A stretch of DNA of 34,348 bases from Muribaculaceae bacterium (GCA_017620885.1 JAGAUF010000084.1:1-34348); one strand, 5' to 3'; counted from the first letter of the stretch, positions 1 to 8,805 are shown. The notes: a model not told the origin generated them from the letters alone. Numbers and translations: made by a program.

Positions 1-48
1 GAAATCGGCGTTGTGAAGTCGTTTGAGAGGGGATATATAGTTAAATAA
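1..48 (+). CDS. possible 3' end of a gene entering from the left
   Basis: Frame 1 is open from the window edge for 15 codons and then meets a TAA at 46-48. The other two plus frames stop within 30 bases, so this would be the tail of a plus-strand gene lying mostly outside the window. Fifteen open codons can occur by chance, and the peptide (ending GYIVK) is too short to identify. There is no ATG-complement in the first 250 bases, so no ATG-started minus-strand gene begins here. Confidence 0.2.
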   Translation, partial: EIGVVKSFERGYIVK

Positions 49-177
49 TATTTCAAGAGTTAATGAGTGTTTAGAAACTCCGAAAATTGCGACCCTAACC
101 GGGTCAAAGGTTCGCTCCCGCGTTCAAAACCCCACTTTGAGAGGCTTACTTATAGGCTAACTGCCGATAACTCAGCC

Positions 178-251
178 GACTCACTGACGGTTTCTGCCAA
201 CCGTGAGTCGAATTACTCACGGAAGTGAGTACTCACTAATGACTCACTCAC
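178..251. repeat. cluster of ACTCAC/GTGAGT inverted repeats
   Basis: The hexamer ACTCAC or its complement GTGAGT occurs at 179-184, 203-208, 215-220, 225-230, 231-236 and 242-247. They form a perfect 8-bp hairpin (CCGTGAGT at 201-208 with ACTCACGG at 215-222) and a perfect 12-bp palindrome (225-236). A further hairpin, ACGGTT with AACCGT, lies just before them at about 187-204. No reading frame explains this. It could be a protein-binding array, a recombination site or the edge of a mobile element. It lies left of the 3' end of tRNA-Lys, but no copy of the tRNA 3' end is visible in bases 1-300. Confidence 0.6.
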
Positions 252-291
252 AACCTCTGTATTCTGCGCAGGACTGAAATTTTGGTAAATT

Positions 292-327
292 AAAAAAGCA
301 CTGAAAATCAAGTGATTTCAGTGCTTT
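292..327 (-). terminator. rho-independent terminator of tRNA-Lys
   Basis: On the minus strand a strong near-perfect hairpin (GCACTGAAA-type arms, about 15 bp, one bulged base) is followed directly by TTTTTT. It lies 25 bases beyond the tRNA 3' end. Confidence 0.85.
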
Positions 328-351
328 GCGGCGTTTTGCCATTTTTGATTG

Positions 352-424
352 TGACCCCGGTGGGGCTCGAACCCACGACCCAATGATTAAGAGTCATTTG
401 CTCTACCAACTGAGCCACGGAGTC
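352..424 (-). tRNA. tRNA-Lys (anticodon CTT)
   Basis: The 73-base minus-strand sequence folds as a complete cloverleaf. The acceptor arm pairs GACTCCG with CGGGGTC, the D arm contains GCTCAGTTGGTAGAGC, and the anticodon loop contains CTCTTAA with anticodon CTT. The T arm is GGGTTCGAGCCCC type and the discriminator base is A. CCA is not encoded. It decodes AAG (lysine). The gene stands alone between its own promoter (460-491) and terminator (292-327), so it is probably a single-gene transcript. Confidence 0.97.
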
Positions 425-459
425 ATTTCTGCATTGGAGAATCTCCCCGTTTGCGAGTG

Positions 460-491
460 CAAAGTTAATATCTTTTTTTGCGATGACCAAA
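460..491 (-). promoter_or_regulatory. Bacteroidetes-type promoter for tRNA-Lys
   Basis: Read on the minus strand: TTTG (488-491), a 20-base spacer, then TAACTTTG (460-467), matching the Bacteroidetes primary-sigma consensus TTTG-N19..21-TAnnTTTG. The tRNA 5' end is 36 bases downstream. Confidence 0.8.
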
Positions 492-804
492 TATTTTGAG
501 CTTTTTTTTAAATAAAATTTCTGCAAAATCTGTAAATAGTTGAAATACAATGATATATATAACTGCCGTTTTGTGGCGATTACAGACATCTTTTTCTCAT
601 ATTAGAGCAGGTTTAACAATTATTGTCGAACAGGCTTCAAATAATCCGGCTCATTGAAATTACAAAGGATGGGCCTATGCAGAGCAGTATTCTTATAAAA
701 TAGAGATTGGAAGTAGAGGCTATGCAGGAGGGGTTGGGGAACTTTTCCGCGCGGAACGTGTTAGTTAAATAGGGGTCTGGAACAGACTCAAAGAAAAAAT
801 TAAG
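492..804. other. intergenic gap upstream of era
   Basis: I see no gene here and no clear TAnnTTTG promoter for era. Two small structures stand out: a perfect 12-bp palindrome TTCCGCGCGGAA at 745-756, and a 5-bp hairpin with a GAA loop (775-787) ending 17 bases before the era start. Their roles are unknown. Confidence 0.4.
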
Positions 805-1869
805 ATGATTATGAAAGACAATGATTATACGATAGATTCGGTTTTCTCCGATGCAGAGCCGAAAGGGAAGGAATTGAAAGAGGAGATGAAGTCACTTCGC
901 GAAGGTGAGGCGGCTATTGCTGAGGCAGCGAAGAATGTTGAGAGTCACAAGATTGACATCCCGATGGACGCCCCGAAGGTGAAGGAGGGTCATAAGGCAG
1001 GGTTTGTGAATATTGTGGGCAATCCTAACGTGGGTAAATCGACTCTGATGAATGATCTCGTCGGTGAACGTATCTCAATCATCACCTCGAAGGCTCAGAC
1101 GACGCGTCATCGTATTATGGGTATTGTCAATACACCTGATTATCAGATAGTTTATTCAGATACCCCGGGCGTGCTGAAACCGAAATACAAGCTTCAGGAA
1201 TCGATGCTGGAATTCTCCGAAGGAGCATTGACCGACGCCGACATCCTGCTCTACGTCACCGACGTTGTGGAGGATCCCGAAAAGAACAAAGATTTCCTTG
1301 ACCGCGTGGCAAAGGAGAAAATACCTGTGCTTCTTGTGATAAACAAGGTTGATCTTCTGAAAGGGCAGCAAGAACTGGAAAAGCTTGTGGAAGATTGGAA
1401 AAATCGTCTTCCGAATGCCGAAATTTACCCCACCAGCGCCACAGAACATTTCAATGTGGATGCGTTTAAACGGCGTATCGTGGAGTTGCTGCCTGTCTCG
1501 GCTCCCTTCTTCGGGAAAGATGCGCTGACTGACAAGCCGGCCCGTTTCTTCGTCACCGAGATAGTACGTGAGAAGCTGTTATTGAATTACGACCGCGAGA
1601 TTCCATACAGCGCCGAGGTTATAGTGGAGAAATTTGAAGAGAAAGAAAATTCGATTCATATCATGACGGTGATTTACGTTGAGCGCGATACTCAGAAAGG
1701 AATCATCATCGGCAAAGGGGGCACAAAGATCAAGAAAGTGGGGATGGAGGCGCGTCAGGATATAGAGAAATTCTTTGGAAAGAAAGTTTTCCTTGAAATC
1801 TTCGTGAAAGTGGAGAAGGACTGGCGCAATCGCGAAAATAAGCTCCGCGCTTTCGGATATATAGAATAA
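805..1869 (+). CDS. era: GTPase Era with N-terminal extension
   Basis: Era binds the 3' end of 16S rRNA and helps mature the 30S subunit. The G domain starts near residue 66: G1 GNPNVGKST at 72-80, G3 DTPG at 119-122, G4 NKVD at 180-183 and G5 SAT at 211-213. A C-terminal KH RNA-binding domain carries the GKGG loop near 303-306. The domain order and ending are those of Era, not Der. The protein has 354 residues, whereas Era is usually about 290-300. The surplus is a charged, Glu/Lys-rich N-terminal segment of about 62 residues with no known domain. ATG codons for residues 3, 28 and 54 are alternatives; the residue-54 start would give an ordinary-length Era. The frame is open with no stop throughout the extension. 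Its 3' end faces recA across 281 bases, so the two may be separate transcripts. Confidence 0.95.
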   Translation: MIMKDNDYTIDSVFSDAEPKGKELKEEMKSLREGEAAIAEAAKNVESHKIDIPMDAPKVKEGHKAGFVNIVGNPNVGKSTLMNDLVGERISIITSKAQTTRHRIMGIVNTPDYQIVYSDTPGVLKPKYKLQESMLEFSEGALTDADILLYVTDVVEDPEKNKDFLDRVAKEKIPVLLVINKVDLLKGQQELEKLVEDWKNRLPNAEIYPTSATEHFNVDAFKRRIVELLPVSAPFFGKDALTDKPARFFVTEIVREKLLLNYDREIPYSAEVIVEKFEEKENSIHIMTVIYVERDTQKGIIIGKGGTKIKKVGMEARQDIEKFFGKKVFLEIFVKVEKDWRNRENKLRAFGYIE

Positions 1870-1926
1870 CAGCCGTTTAATATTTATAGTCGAATCGGCT
1901 CTTAAAAAACAAAGAATAATATCGTG

Positions 1927-1960
1927 ATGGCGGGTCAGAATGGGAAATCTGGCTCGTCAT
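1927..1960 (+). terminator. hairpin between era and recA, possible terminator
   Basis: A 13-bp stem (1927-1939 with 1948-1960) forms with three G-U pairs and an 8-base loop. The bases after it are TTCAGTTG, a weak U-tract. It is either an imperfect terminator for era or another RNA structure in the 281-base gap. Confidence 0.4.
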
Positions 1961-2120
1961 TTCAGTTGTAACGCAGTCTTCACTTCGGAAATAAGGGGGA
2001 TATACAGTGCATGGGAAGAGGGATTGGTGCGTGCAATAAACTGGCAGGGAGGGGCGAAGTGTTAAGGATATTTAACCTCACTTTTTGGCCTGATTATTAG
2101 GATTCATGCGATTTTCATTG

Positions 2121-2128
2121 TAATTTTG
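2121..2128 (+). promoter_or_regulatory. -7 element upstream of recA
   Basis: TAATTTTG fits the TAnnTTTG -7 box, and the recA ATG is 22 bases further on. A TTTG -33 box is not present at the expected spacing (TTAG is there instead), so this is a half-matching promoter. No SOS-type operator is recognisable. Confidence 0.55.
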
Positions 2129-2150
2129 CAATGTAAAAACGAAACAAAAT

Positions 2151-3296
<1,146 letters not shown>

Positions 3297-3345
3297 CCGA
3301 CTATCCCGCCGATTAACCATTTAGAACAGATTCTAAAAACCATAA

Positions 3346-3374
3346 CTGAGGGCGTATCAATGATGCGTCCTCAG
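3346..3374. terminator. bidirectional hairpin between recA and lplA
   Basis: A 13-bp stem (3346-3358 with 3362-3374, two G-U pairs) closes a 3-base loop AAT in the gap between the convergent recA and lplA genes. On the minus strand a TTTTT run follows about six bases beyond the stem. On the plus strand the U-tract is poor. Confidence 0.65.
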
Positions 3375-3403
3375 CGTGTATTATGTCCGGCCGTATGAGG
3401 CGT

Positions 3404-4411
3404 TCAGGAGGGACGGATGAGGGTTAGGAGGAGCGGTGCGGTCAGACCGTGGATGAAGGATTCCGGATGAAGGGAGAGCAGCTTTTCCTCAAGGTGGGGA
3501 TCAGAGATGTCCAGACCGTTGAGGGATGCGGCGAAGGTGGCTGCGTCATCTGTCATAAAGAAGTCGCCCGAAATGTGACAATTGGCAATTACGCTGTCGA
3601 GGTCATCGTATTCAAGGCAAATCTCGCCTACGCCGTCGATGTGCCGTTGTATGGAACGACGGTGGGTCTGGGAGGATGCGGAGCGATTGTTTACGATGCG
3701 CATAAAGGAGGGGTCGTAATAAGTAAGTTCTATTTGTTCTACTTCACGCACGTCGGAAGCGGAAAGTATGTAGGGCTCTCCGTCGGTTATTCCGTCGATG
3801 ATGAATTGTTCAAATTCTTCGGGCGACAGCGCTATACCTTCCAGCTTGAGACACGTGACGCGGGCGGGAACGGATTTGACGCCTTTTGATTCGAGTTTGG
3901 CTTTCGACGGCGTGAGTGCCCCGGCAAGGCGCGTAGCATCAAAATCATAGAGCATTGTTCCGTGCGCTATACTGCGGCCGGGAAGGTGATAGAAGGCATT
4001 GCCCGAAATCTTCTTGCCGGCTACTGTGATGTCGTTGCGTCCTGTGGCTTCTGCGTCGAGATTGAGACGGCGCAGTTGCTCGGCTATCATGGCGGTATAT
4101 GCAGCAAAAGTCTCCGTTACGCGGTCGCTCGGTGTGATGAAGGAGAACATAAAATTCTGCCGGTCGGCGAAGACGGCGCCTCCACCGCTGCGACGGCGCA
4201 CTACGTCGATTCCTTCTCTGGCGCAATAATCGAGATTCACCTCTTTGTCAATTTCCTGATTGCGTCCGCAAATCACAGTCGGATCCACCTGCCAGCTGAA
4301 AAAATAATCGCCTGCGGGAAGACGTCGTGCCACCCATTCCTCAAGAGCCAGAAAGAAGGGGAGGCGACGATGGAAGATGTCGATAGAAGAATCAACTTTT
4401 ACGTGTTTCAT
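3404..4411 (-). CDS. lplA: lipoate-protein ligase A
   Basis: This enzyme activates lipoate with ATP and attaches it to lysines of lipoyl domains (2-oxoacid dehydrogenase E2, GcvH). The 335-residue frame has the family motifs in order: the lipoate-loop RRRSGGGAVFAD at 72-83, GRNDI at 124-128 and GKKISGNA at 132-139, whose K133 is the expected catalytic lysine. Residues beyond about 240 form the small C-terminal domain. The frame is open a further 20 codons upstream, but MKHVKVDSS is chosen as the start because it matches the family N-terminus and the upstream part contains the -7 promoter box. The gene is convergent with recA. Confidence 0.93.
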   Translation of the reverse strand: MKHVKVDSSIDIFHRRLPFFLALEEWVARRLPAGDYFFSWQVDPTVICGRNQEIDKEVNLDYCAREGIDVVRRRSGGGAVFADRQNFMFSFITPSDRVTETFAAYTAMIAEQLRRLNLDAEATGRNDITVAGKKISGNAFYHLPGRSIAHGTMLYDFDATRLAGALTPSKAKLESKGVKSVPARVTCLKLEGIALSPEEFEQFIIDGITDGEPYILSASDVREVEQIELTYYDPSFMRIVNNRSASSQTHRRSIQRHIDGVGEICLEYDDLDSVIANCHISGDFFMTDDAATFAASLNGLDISDPHLEEKLLSLHPESFIHGLTAPLLLTLIRPS

Positions 4412-4425
4412 ATATGCAAAATTAG
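4409..4425. repeat. 17-bp direct repeat, copy 1 (at the lplA start)
   Basis: CATATATGCAAAATTAG occurs here and again, in the same orientation, at 5642-5658. On the minus strand each copy holds a -7 box (TAATTTTG) followed five bases later by the ATG of a gene. The two copies bracket the DUF1016 gene. Confidence 0.85.
4417..4424 (-). promoter_or_regulatory. -7 box of lplA, probably leaderless
   Basis: TAATTTTG on the minus strand fits TAnnTTTG. Only five bases separate it from the lplA ATG, so transcription probably starts at or next to the A of the ATG. No TTTG -33 box is visible at 20 bases. Confidence 0.5.
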
Positions 4426-4509
4426 CAAAGATTCTTGATATAATGAATCGAATATGAAAAAAATCAATCAAACACTTTATTTACGATTTGAGCCTTAAGA
4501 AAATTAAGG

Positions 4510-5644
4510 TTAATCTTTCAGTAATTTTACTAAATCATCAGGATGTGGCAAAGCCTCAGAATATTGCTGAGGTAGTTTTGAGGTGAACGTATATGTCGAC
4601 ACTCCCATTGGGGTTGTGGTATTTCTGAAAGCATACTCCACTATTTTGTCAGATTTTTCTTTACAAAGAATCAGTCCGATTGATGGATTTTCGTCCGGTC
4701 GTCGCACCAAGTCATCAAGAGCGGAAAGATATGTATTGAGCTGTCCGGCATAAGCTCCCTTGAATTTGCCTGATTTTAATTCTACGGCCACGAGACAACG
4801 CAGGCTTCTGTGGTAAAAGAGCAGGTCAACAAATAAGTCGTCACCGTCCACTGTAATACGATATTGATTACCCATGAATGCGAAATCCTGACCAAATGCC
4901 ATTATGAAATTCTTGATATTCCTGACAATTTCAGCTTCAAGTAATTTCTCGTCGATGACATCATCATCATCCCAGTCTACGAAATCAAAAAGGTAGTTGC
5001 TTTTGAATGACTCTAAGGCTTTCCGCCGAAGCCTTTTATCAGCAATGACCTTTGGAAATGTTGTAAGCTGTATTTTCTCCTTTTCAAAGAGACCATCGTT
5101 AAGGGCGTATTTTAGTTTGGGAACCTGCCAGAACTCAGTCGCGCATTTCTCGATATAAAATAGTCGCTCTGCTAATGTAGAAGTTTTACGCAGTATCTCT
5201 CTGTGATGGGTAAAACCAACATTAAAAAACATATCTAATTGTTGGCTGCTTAAATCGGCAGTTGTTAATTGCCGATTTGAAATAAGCTCCCCAACCGCAG
5301 AGAAGTCCTCGCTTAAATCGGCAGTTGCTGATTGCCGATTTTCAAAAATAGATTGCCATTCTTCGAAGAAGATGCGCATATCTTTAATTGACGTCTCAGA
5401 AAAGCCTCTAAGACCGGGCAATTCTTGCCTGAGCAGAGATGACAATGTTTTTTGCACCAGTACCCCAATGTCCTACTCTGGACCGTTCAGAGATATATTT
5501 GCCGATATTGTAGTACAGAGTAATTGCCTCTTTGTTTACAATTTTAGCAAGCTGATAGCGGCTTTCAATAATCGCATTTTTGATTGCATTAACTGCAATT
5601 AAAATATCGGAGTATTCAGAATTTGAGTTGCTTACGATTTCCAT
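4510..5644 (-). pseudogene. DUF1016 (YhcG-like) PDDEXK nuclease, frameshifted
   Basis: Two overlapping frames make one family member. The first (5408-5644) gives the DUF1016 N-terminal domain ending ...VGHWGTGAK. The second (4510-5457) carries on with KTLSSLLRQELPGLRGFSE..., the helical linker, and a C-terminal PDDEXK-type nuclease domain with VDLLFYHR and the VAVELK core. The break falls at a run of six A (minus strand, within 5448-5455). With one A fewer the frame is continuous over about 377 residues, the normal family length. The start is MEIVSNS, five bases after a -7 box. The second part also has a GTG (5457) that could start a truncated protein. Family members occur alone or near restriction-modification genes, so a defence role is plausible. 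The region is visibly more AT-rich than its neighbours, suggesting transfer. Alternatives are a sequencing error, phase variation at the A-run or programmed slippage. Confidence 0.85.
5252..5341. repeat. two palindromic repeats inside the DUF1016 gene
   Basis: A perfect 9-bp inverted repeat, AAATCGGCA...TGCCGATTT with a 9-base loop, is present at 5252-5278 and again at 5315-5341, exactly 63 bases (21 codons) apart. Both are in frame and encode the repeated words NRQLTTADLS and NRQSATADLS in the linker between the N-terminal and nuclease domains. Confidence 0.85.
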
Positions 5645-5658
5645 ATATGCAAAATTAG
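5642..5658. repeat. 17-bp direct repeat, copy 2 (at the DUF1016 start)
   Basis: This is identical to 4409-4425 over 17 bases, in the same orientation. On the minus strand it contains the -7 box TAATTTTG (5650-5657) and, five bases on, the ATG of the nuclease gene, again predicting a leaderless or nearly leaderless mRNA. Confidence 0.85.
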
Positions 5659-5690
5659 TATTTTTTTTTGAAACAGCGTCAGGAAAATGA

Positions 5691-5723
5691 AGAGAGCCGG
5701 CTTCACCACGAAGTCGGCTCTCT
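5691..5723 (-). terminator. hairpin after the 924-residue secreted protein gene
   Basis: A strong stem AGAGAGCCG-CTTC / GAAG-CGGCTCTCT (one mismatch, 5-base loop) lies 22 bases beyond the stop at 5746. On the minus strand it is followed by TTCATTTTCC, a moderate U-tract. Confidence 0.7.
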
Positions 5724-5745
5724 ATAGAATGAATAAAATTCGGAT

Positions 5746-8520
5746 TTATTTGGTGATAATTACTTTGCGACCGTTGATTATGTAAAGTCCGGGGAGAAGT
5801 TCGGAAACGCGGTCGGCAGAAGCTCCGCGCATCACGCATACGCCCTGAAGCGTGTAGACGGTGTAGCTGTCTGTTTCTTCGCCGAATATGTCGGCGACAG
5901 CCAATTTATTGAAGTTGAGTTCAATAACACCTGCGCGTGATACCTTGTCGGCGGTGAAGTAGAATCCTTCGGGGAGAACGAGTTCATACTTGCCGTTGCT
6001 GAATTCTCCGGCACCGGTGAGAGTGACCTTTGTGCCCTCTGCTGTAGCTGTGAGAACTACGGGAGTTGCCTCACGTTCGCCATCAACGATGCGGTAGAGG
6101 TTGGCTGCAAGCTGATTGTCGAGCGAGCCGGCTTCAGCGTATTCGAGAACGATATTGACGTTCTTGAAATCGTCGGAGAAGTCAGAAGAGACAACGGCCG
6201 GGAGGGGGAGAACGAGCTGACCTTCAGCACCGACGATGGAGAAATCGGAAACAATAGAATATATGACTTTTTGCTTGTTCTCACCTTCAGACTGGAGTTC
6301 GGTGTTGAGAGTATAGTCGCCGGCAATCGTTATGGGTTTGGCCGGGATGATTTCCACAGTCTTGCTGTCGCCTTCTTTGACGCGGGGAGCGGCAGTGAAG
6401 GTCGTCACGCCGTCGGTGATGAAGGCGACGGTATTTGCCGGAATAACCGCATCGGCGGGAAGTGTAATCTCGAATTTTTCGAGCGTACGGATGCTCTCGC
6501 CGTCGTAAGGATTAGTGGTGTAGGGGCGGACATCATTCTTTACAGTGAACTCGTAAGCCATAGGACGTGACCAGAGTTCGCTTTGGTCGGTGCGGAAGAG
6601 GTGGTCGGCCAAAACGACCGCATATTTCCCGTCGGCGAGATATTGGAGCGTGTTTTCACCCTCATTGTTTGTGATGGTGAATGTGGATTTGTCGTTCTTG
6701 ACGCCTCTGAAGCGTGCCACGCTCGGCCCGTAGCTGCCGTCGGCATTGAGGGGATAGACGTAGGTGGCTCCCATAGTGTTTACTCCGATAAGCTCGACGT
6801 TTTGAGGCATCGAGAACGTGATTTTAGCGGGGAGGGTCTTCTCCGTTTCATTGAGAGAGGAAGACGGACGGACAGTTTTTTCAGATGCGATATTATAACG
6901 GGCGGAGATGCCGTAAGAGGGAATTTCGCGTGTGGCAGTTTCACCTTCGCCGGTTACGATGGTGACAATCTCGGAGGGAACGCCGGCATCCCAGTGTCCG
7001 GAAATTGTTACGATTTCCTTCGGGGTGATGGTGAGCATATTGCCGTTTACGGCGTAGGTGTAATCCATCGAAGCGTCTTCATCATCAGCGTTCATAACGA
7101 AGAGATAGGGATGCTGTTCGGGATCGGAAAGATCGAGTTCGATGCCTGTAGCGTCGGGCCAAGTGAAGGTGATTTCGCCGAAACTGTCTACGTCTCCCGG
7201 TTCGGGATTGACGATATAGGGGACACCTTTGATGGTGTAGTGATGAATGGCTTCTGCTGATTCAACGCCGTTGAGCACGAAGAATCCCTTCGGGATCTCA
7301 ACGGTGTATTCGCCGGGCACCTTGGCACGTCCCTGCGGGTTCTGCCAGAAGGCGATTTCCCAGCGATCGACGTAGATGCCGTCGTATTTCACGAGACGGT
7401 AGTTGGTGTTGGGCACTTGGGCTATGAGCTTGCCGTCGCGATAGAGCTTGGCGAAGAGTTCTTTGTCGGGGTTGACGGAGCCGACGCCACCGGACAGGCG
7501 CAGCCCTACGGATGCGATGCCTTGGTCGTAGATGTTTTCCGTGTCAAGCACGCCGTCGGCCGGTTCGAATCCGACGATGCGGGTTACGGGTTCCTCGACA
7601 GTCCAGCTGTATTCAAAAGAGCGCGTCGTGGCGACGGTTTTGTCGTTTGCGTCGGCAAAAAGGAAGAGATGGCTTGCGGCAGAAAGTGTGTATGTGCCCG
7701 GGGCGGTGAATGAAGCTTTCTCTCCGTTTTTGGCGAATGTTACGGCAATTGTGCCTTCGGAGGCGTTGAAGGTGAATGACTTGGGGGTATAATCCTTCGC
7801 TGCTTCGGTCGAACCGGCCGGAGTGAAGAAGAATTTGAGGTCAGAGGTTATCACTTCGCTGCTGAGGGCAGAGGGAGCGATCCCTTCGGGGAATGTGAAT
7901 TTGAATGTACACCCATCGAAAGCAGTCAGCGTTTTCGTCGTAGAGGGAGTAATAGACTCAATTGTGGCGAGCGGTGTTGTGCCGATGAATTCGTACATAA
8001 TCGTCTGTGCGGCGTTGCTGTATTCCTTGCCGGAGGTGTCTTTCACAGTGAAGAGACCGGCAGGGATATTGATGCGCAACATACCTGTGTTCTGCTCTGC
8101 GACGTACTGTCGCCAAAGGTCCACATCAGCCTTCCAGTCAGTGTTTTCGATGTTGTTCCATCCGAAAACGAGAGATTTGGTGTCGTTGTTGATTTCGAGA
8201 TTAATGGCCGGGGACTGGATATAGTTTCCTTCCACAAATGTGCCGTCGTAGGAATCCCACTGGGCGATGGCGAACGTCCCTTTGTAGTTGTAGATGGTGT
8301 CGTCCCATTTGTCTTTCGTCGTGGTGACGGAGACATCCTGATTGGATGTGATTTCTGCGATGTCGATGCCGCAGCCTTCGAGAGAGACGGTATATGCCAT
8401 CTGTCCCACGGGGATTGCATCAGTGCCGTCCCACGGAATGGAAACGGTCTGCGATGAGGCAACTGCCGGAAGCGCCATCAGTGCAGCAAGGGCAATTGCT
8501 GAAATGGAGATACTCTTCAT
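5746..8520 (-). CDS. secreted Ig-like-repeat protein with sorting-type C-terminal tail
   Basis: This is a 924-residue exported protein of unknown function. MKSISISAIALAALMALPAVASSQ is a clear signal peptide, so the start is placed there and not ten codons upstream where the frame opens. The body is beta-rich with a recurring phrase of the type GxYxxxxPxGxF: TGMLRINIPAGLFTV (146-159), PGEYTVEIPKGFFVL (402-416), DGKYAVVLADHLF (630-642), NGKYELVLPEGFYF (842-855). This suggests a string of Ig-like modules of 100-200 residues. The last ~45 residues (880-924) carry VYTLQGVCVMRGA and LPGLYIINGRKVI, resembling the short C-terminal tails of type IX secretion cargo. No catalytic motif is recognised. 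A surface adhesin or glycan-related role is only inference. It is monocistronic between a -7 box and a terminator. Confidence 0.85.
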   Translation of the reverse strand: MKSISISAIALAALMALPAVASSQTVSIPWDGTDAIPVGQMAYTVSLEGCGIDIAEITSNQDVSVTTTKDKWDDTIYNYKGTFAIAQWDSYDGTFVEGNYIQSPAINLEINNDTKSLVFGWNNIENTDWKADVDLWRQYVAEQNTGMLRINIPAGLFTVKDTSGKEYSNAAQTIMYEFIGTTPLATIESITPSTTKTLTAFDGCTFKFTFPEGIAPSALSSEVITSDLKFFFTPAGSTEAAKDYTPKSFTFNASEGTIAVTFAKNGEKASFTAPGTYTLSAASHLFLFADANDKTVATTRSFEYSWTVEEPVTRIVGFEPADGVLDTENIYDQGIASVGLRLSGGVGSVNPDKELFAKLYRDGKLIAQVPNTNYRLVKYDGIYVDRWEIAFWQNPQGRAKVPGEYTVEIPKGFFVLNGVESAEAIHHYTIKGVPYIVNPEPGDVDSFGEITFTWPDATGIELDLSDPEQHPYLFVMNADDEDASMDYTYAVNGNMLTITPKEIVTISGHWDAGVPSEIVTIVTGEGETATREIPSYGISARYNIASEKTVRPSSSLNETEKTLPAKITFSMPQNVELIGVNTMGATYVYPLNADGSYGPSVARFRGVKNDKSTFTITNNEGENTLQYLADGKYAVVLADHLFRTDQSELWSRPMAYEFTVKNDVRPYTTNPYDGESIRTLEKFEITLPADAVIPANTVAFITDGVTTFTAAPRVKEGDSKTVEIIPAKPITIAGDYTLNTELQSEGENKQKVIYSIVSDFSIVGAEGQLVLPLPAVVSSDFSDDFKNVNIVLEYAEAGSLDNQLAANLYRIVDGEREATPVVLTATAEGTKVTLTGAGEFSNGKYELVLPEGFYFTADKVSRAGVIELNFNKLAVADIFGEETDSYTVYTLQGVCVMRGASADRVSELLPGLYIINGRKVIITK

Positions 8521-8600
8521 AATAGTAGATTTAGTTATCCTGAACCCCAAAGCTGTGTGGGGCCGTTTGGGAAGGATGTGTTAATAAATTTTTCTGGGGG

Positions 8601-8608
8601 CAAAGTTA
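8601..8608 (-). promoter_or_regulatory. -7 box for the 924-residue protein gene
   Basis: TAACTTTG on the minus strand fits TAnnTTTG and lies 80 bases before the start at 8520. The -33 region at 20 bases is AT-rich without a TTTG, so only half the promoter is supported. This and the lysS promoter share the 338-base divergent gap 8521-8858, in which I see no gene. Confidence 0.5.
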
Positions 8609-8773
8609 ATAAAAATAATTTGAATAATTTTATATTCCGAGTAAAAAATATTGTAAAACAATAAAAATAATTGGGAGCGTACAGAAGGCAGGTGTGCGTA
8701 TCGACGTGGGAAACGGGCGTTATGTCGAAATGTGCATTGACGAGGGATTGACGTGTAGATTGACGGGAGTATA

Positions 8774-8805
8774 TTTGGAAAGGGACGGAAAATTTTGTAA
8801 TTTTG
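8774..8805 (+). promoter_or_regulatory. Bacteroidetes-type promoter for lysS-gpsA
   Basis: TTTG (8774-8777), a 20-base spacer and TAATTTTG (8798-8805) match the consensus in both boxes. The lysS ATG is 53 bases further on, giving a leader of roughly 45 bases. Confidence 0.82.

Noticed and set aside
61..160. GGTTCGCTCCC stretch resembling a tRNA T arm
   Set aside because: No matching acceptor, D or anticodon arm can be folded around it, and it is not a copy of the tRNA-Lys 3' end.
308..589. Minus-strand reading frame of 93 codons
   Set aside because: It runs straight through the tRNA-Lys gene and its promoter and has no family resemblance; the tRNA explains the sequence.
3962..4438. Plus-strand frames opposite lplA
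   Set aside because: Shadow frames; the minus strand has all lipoate ligase motifs.
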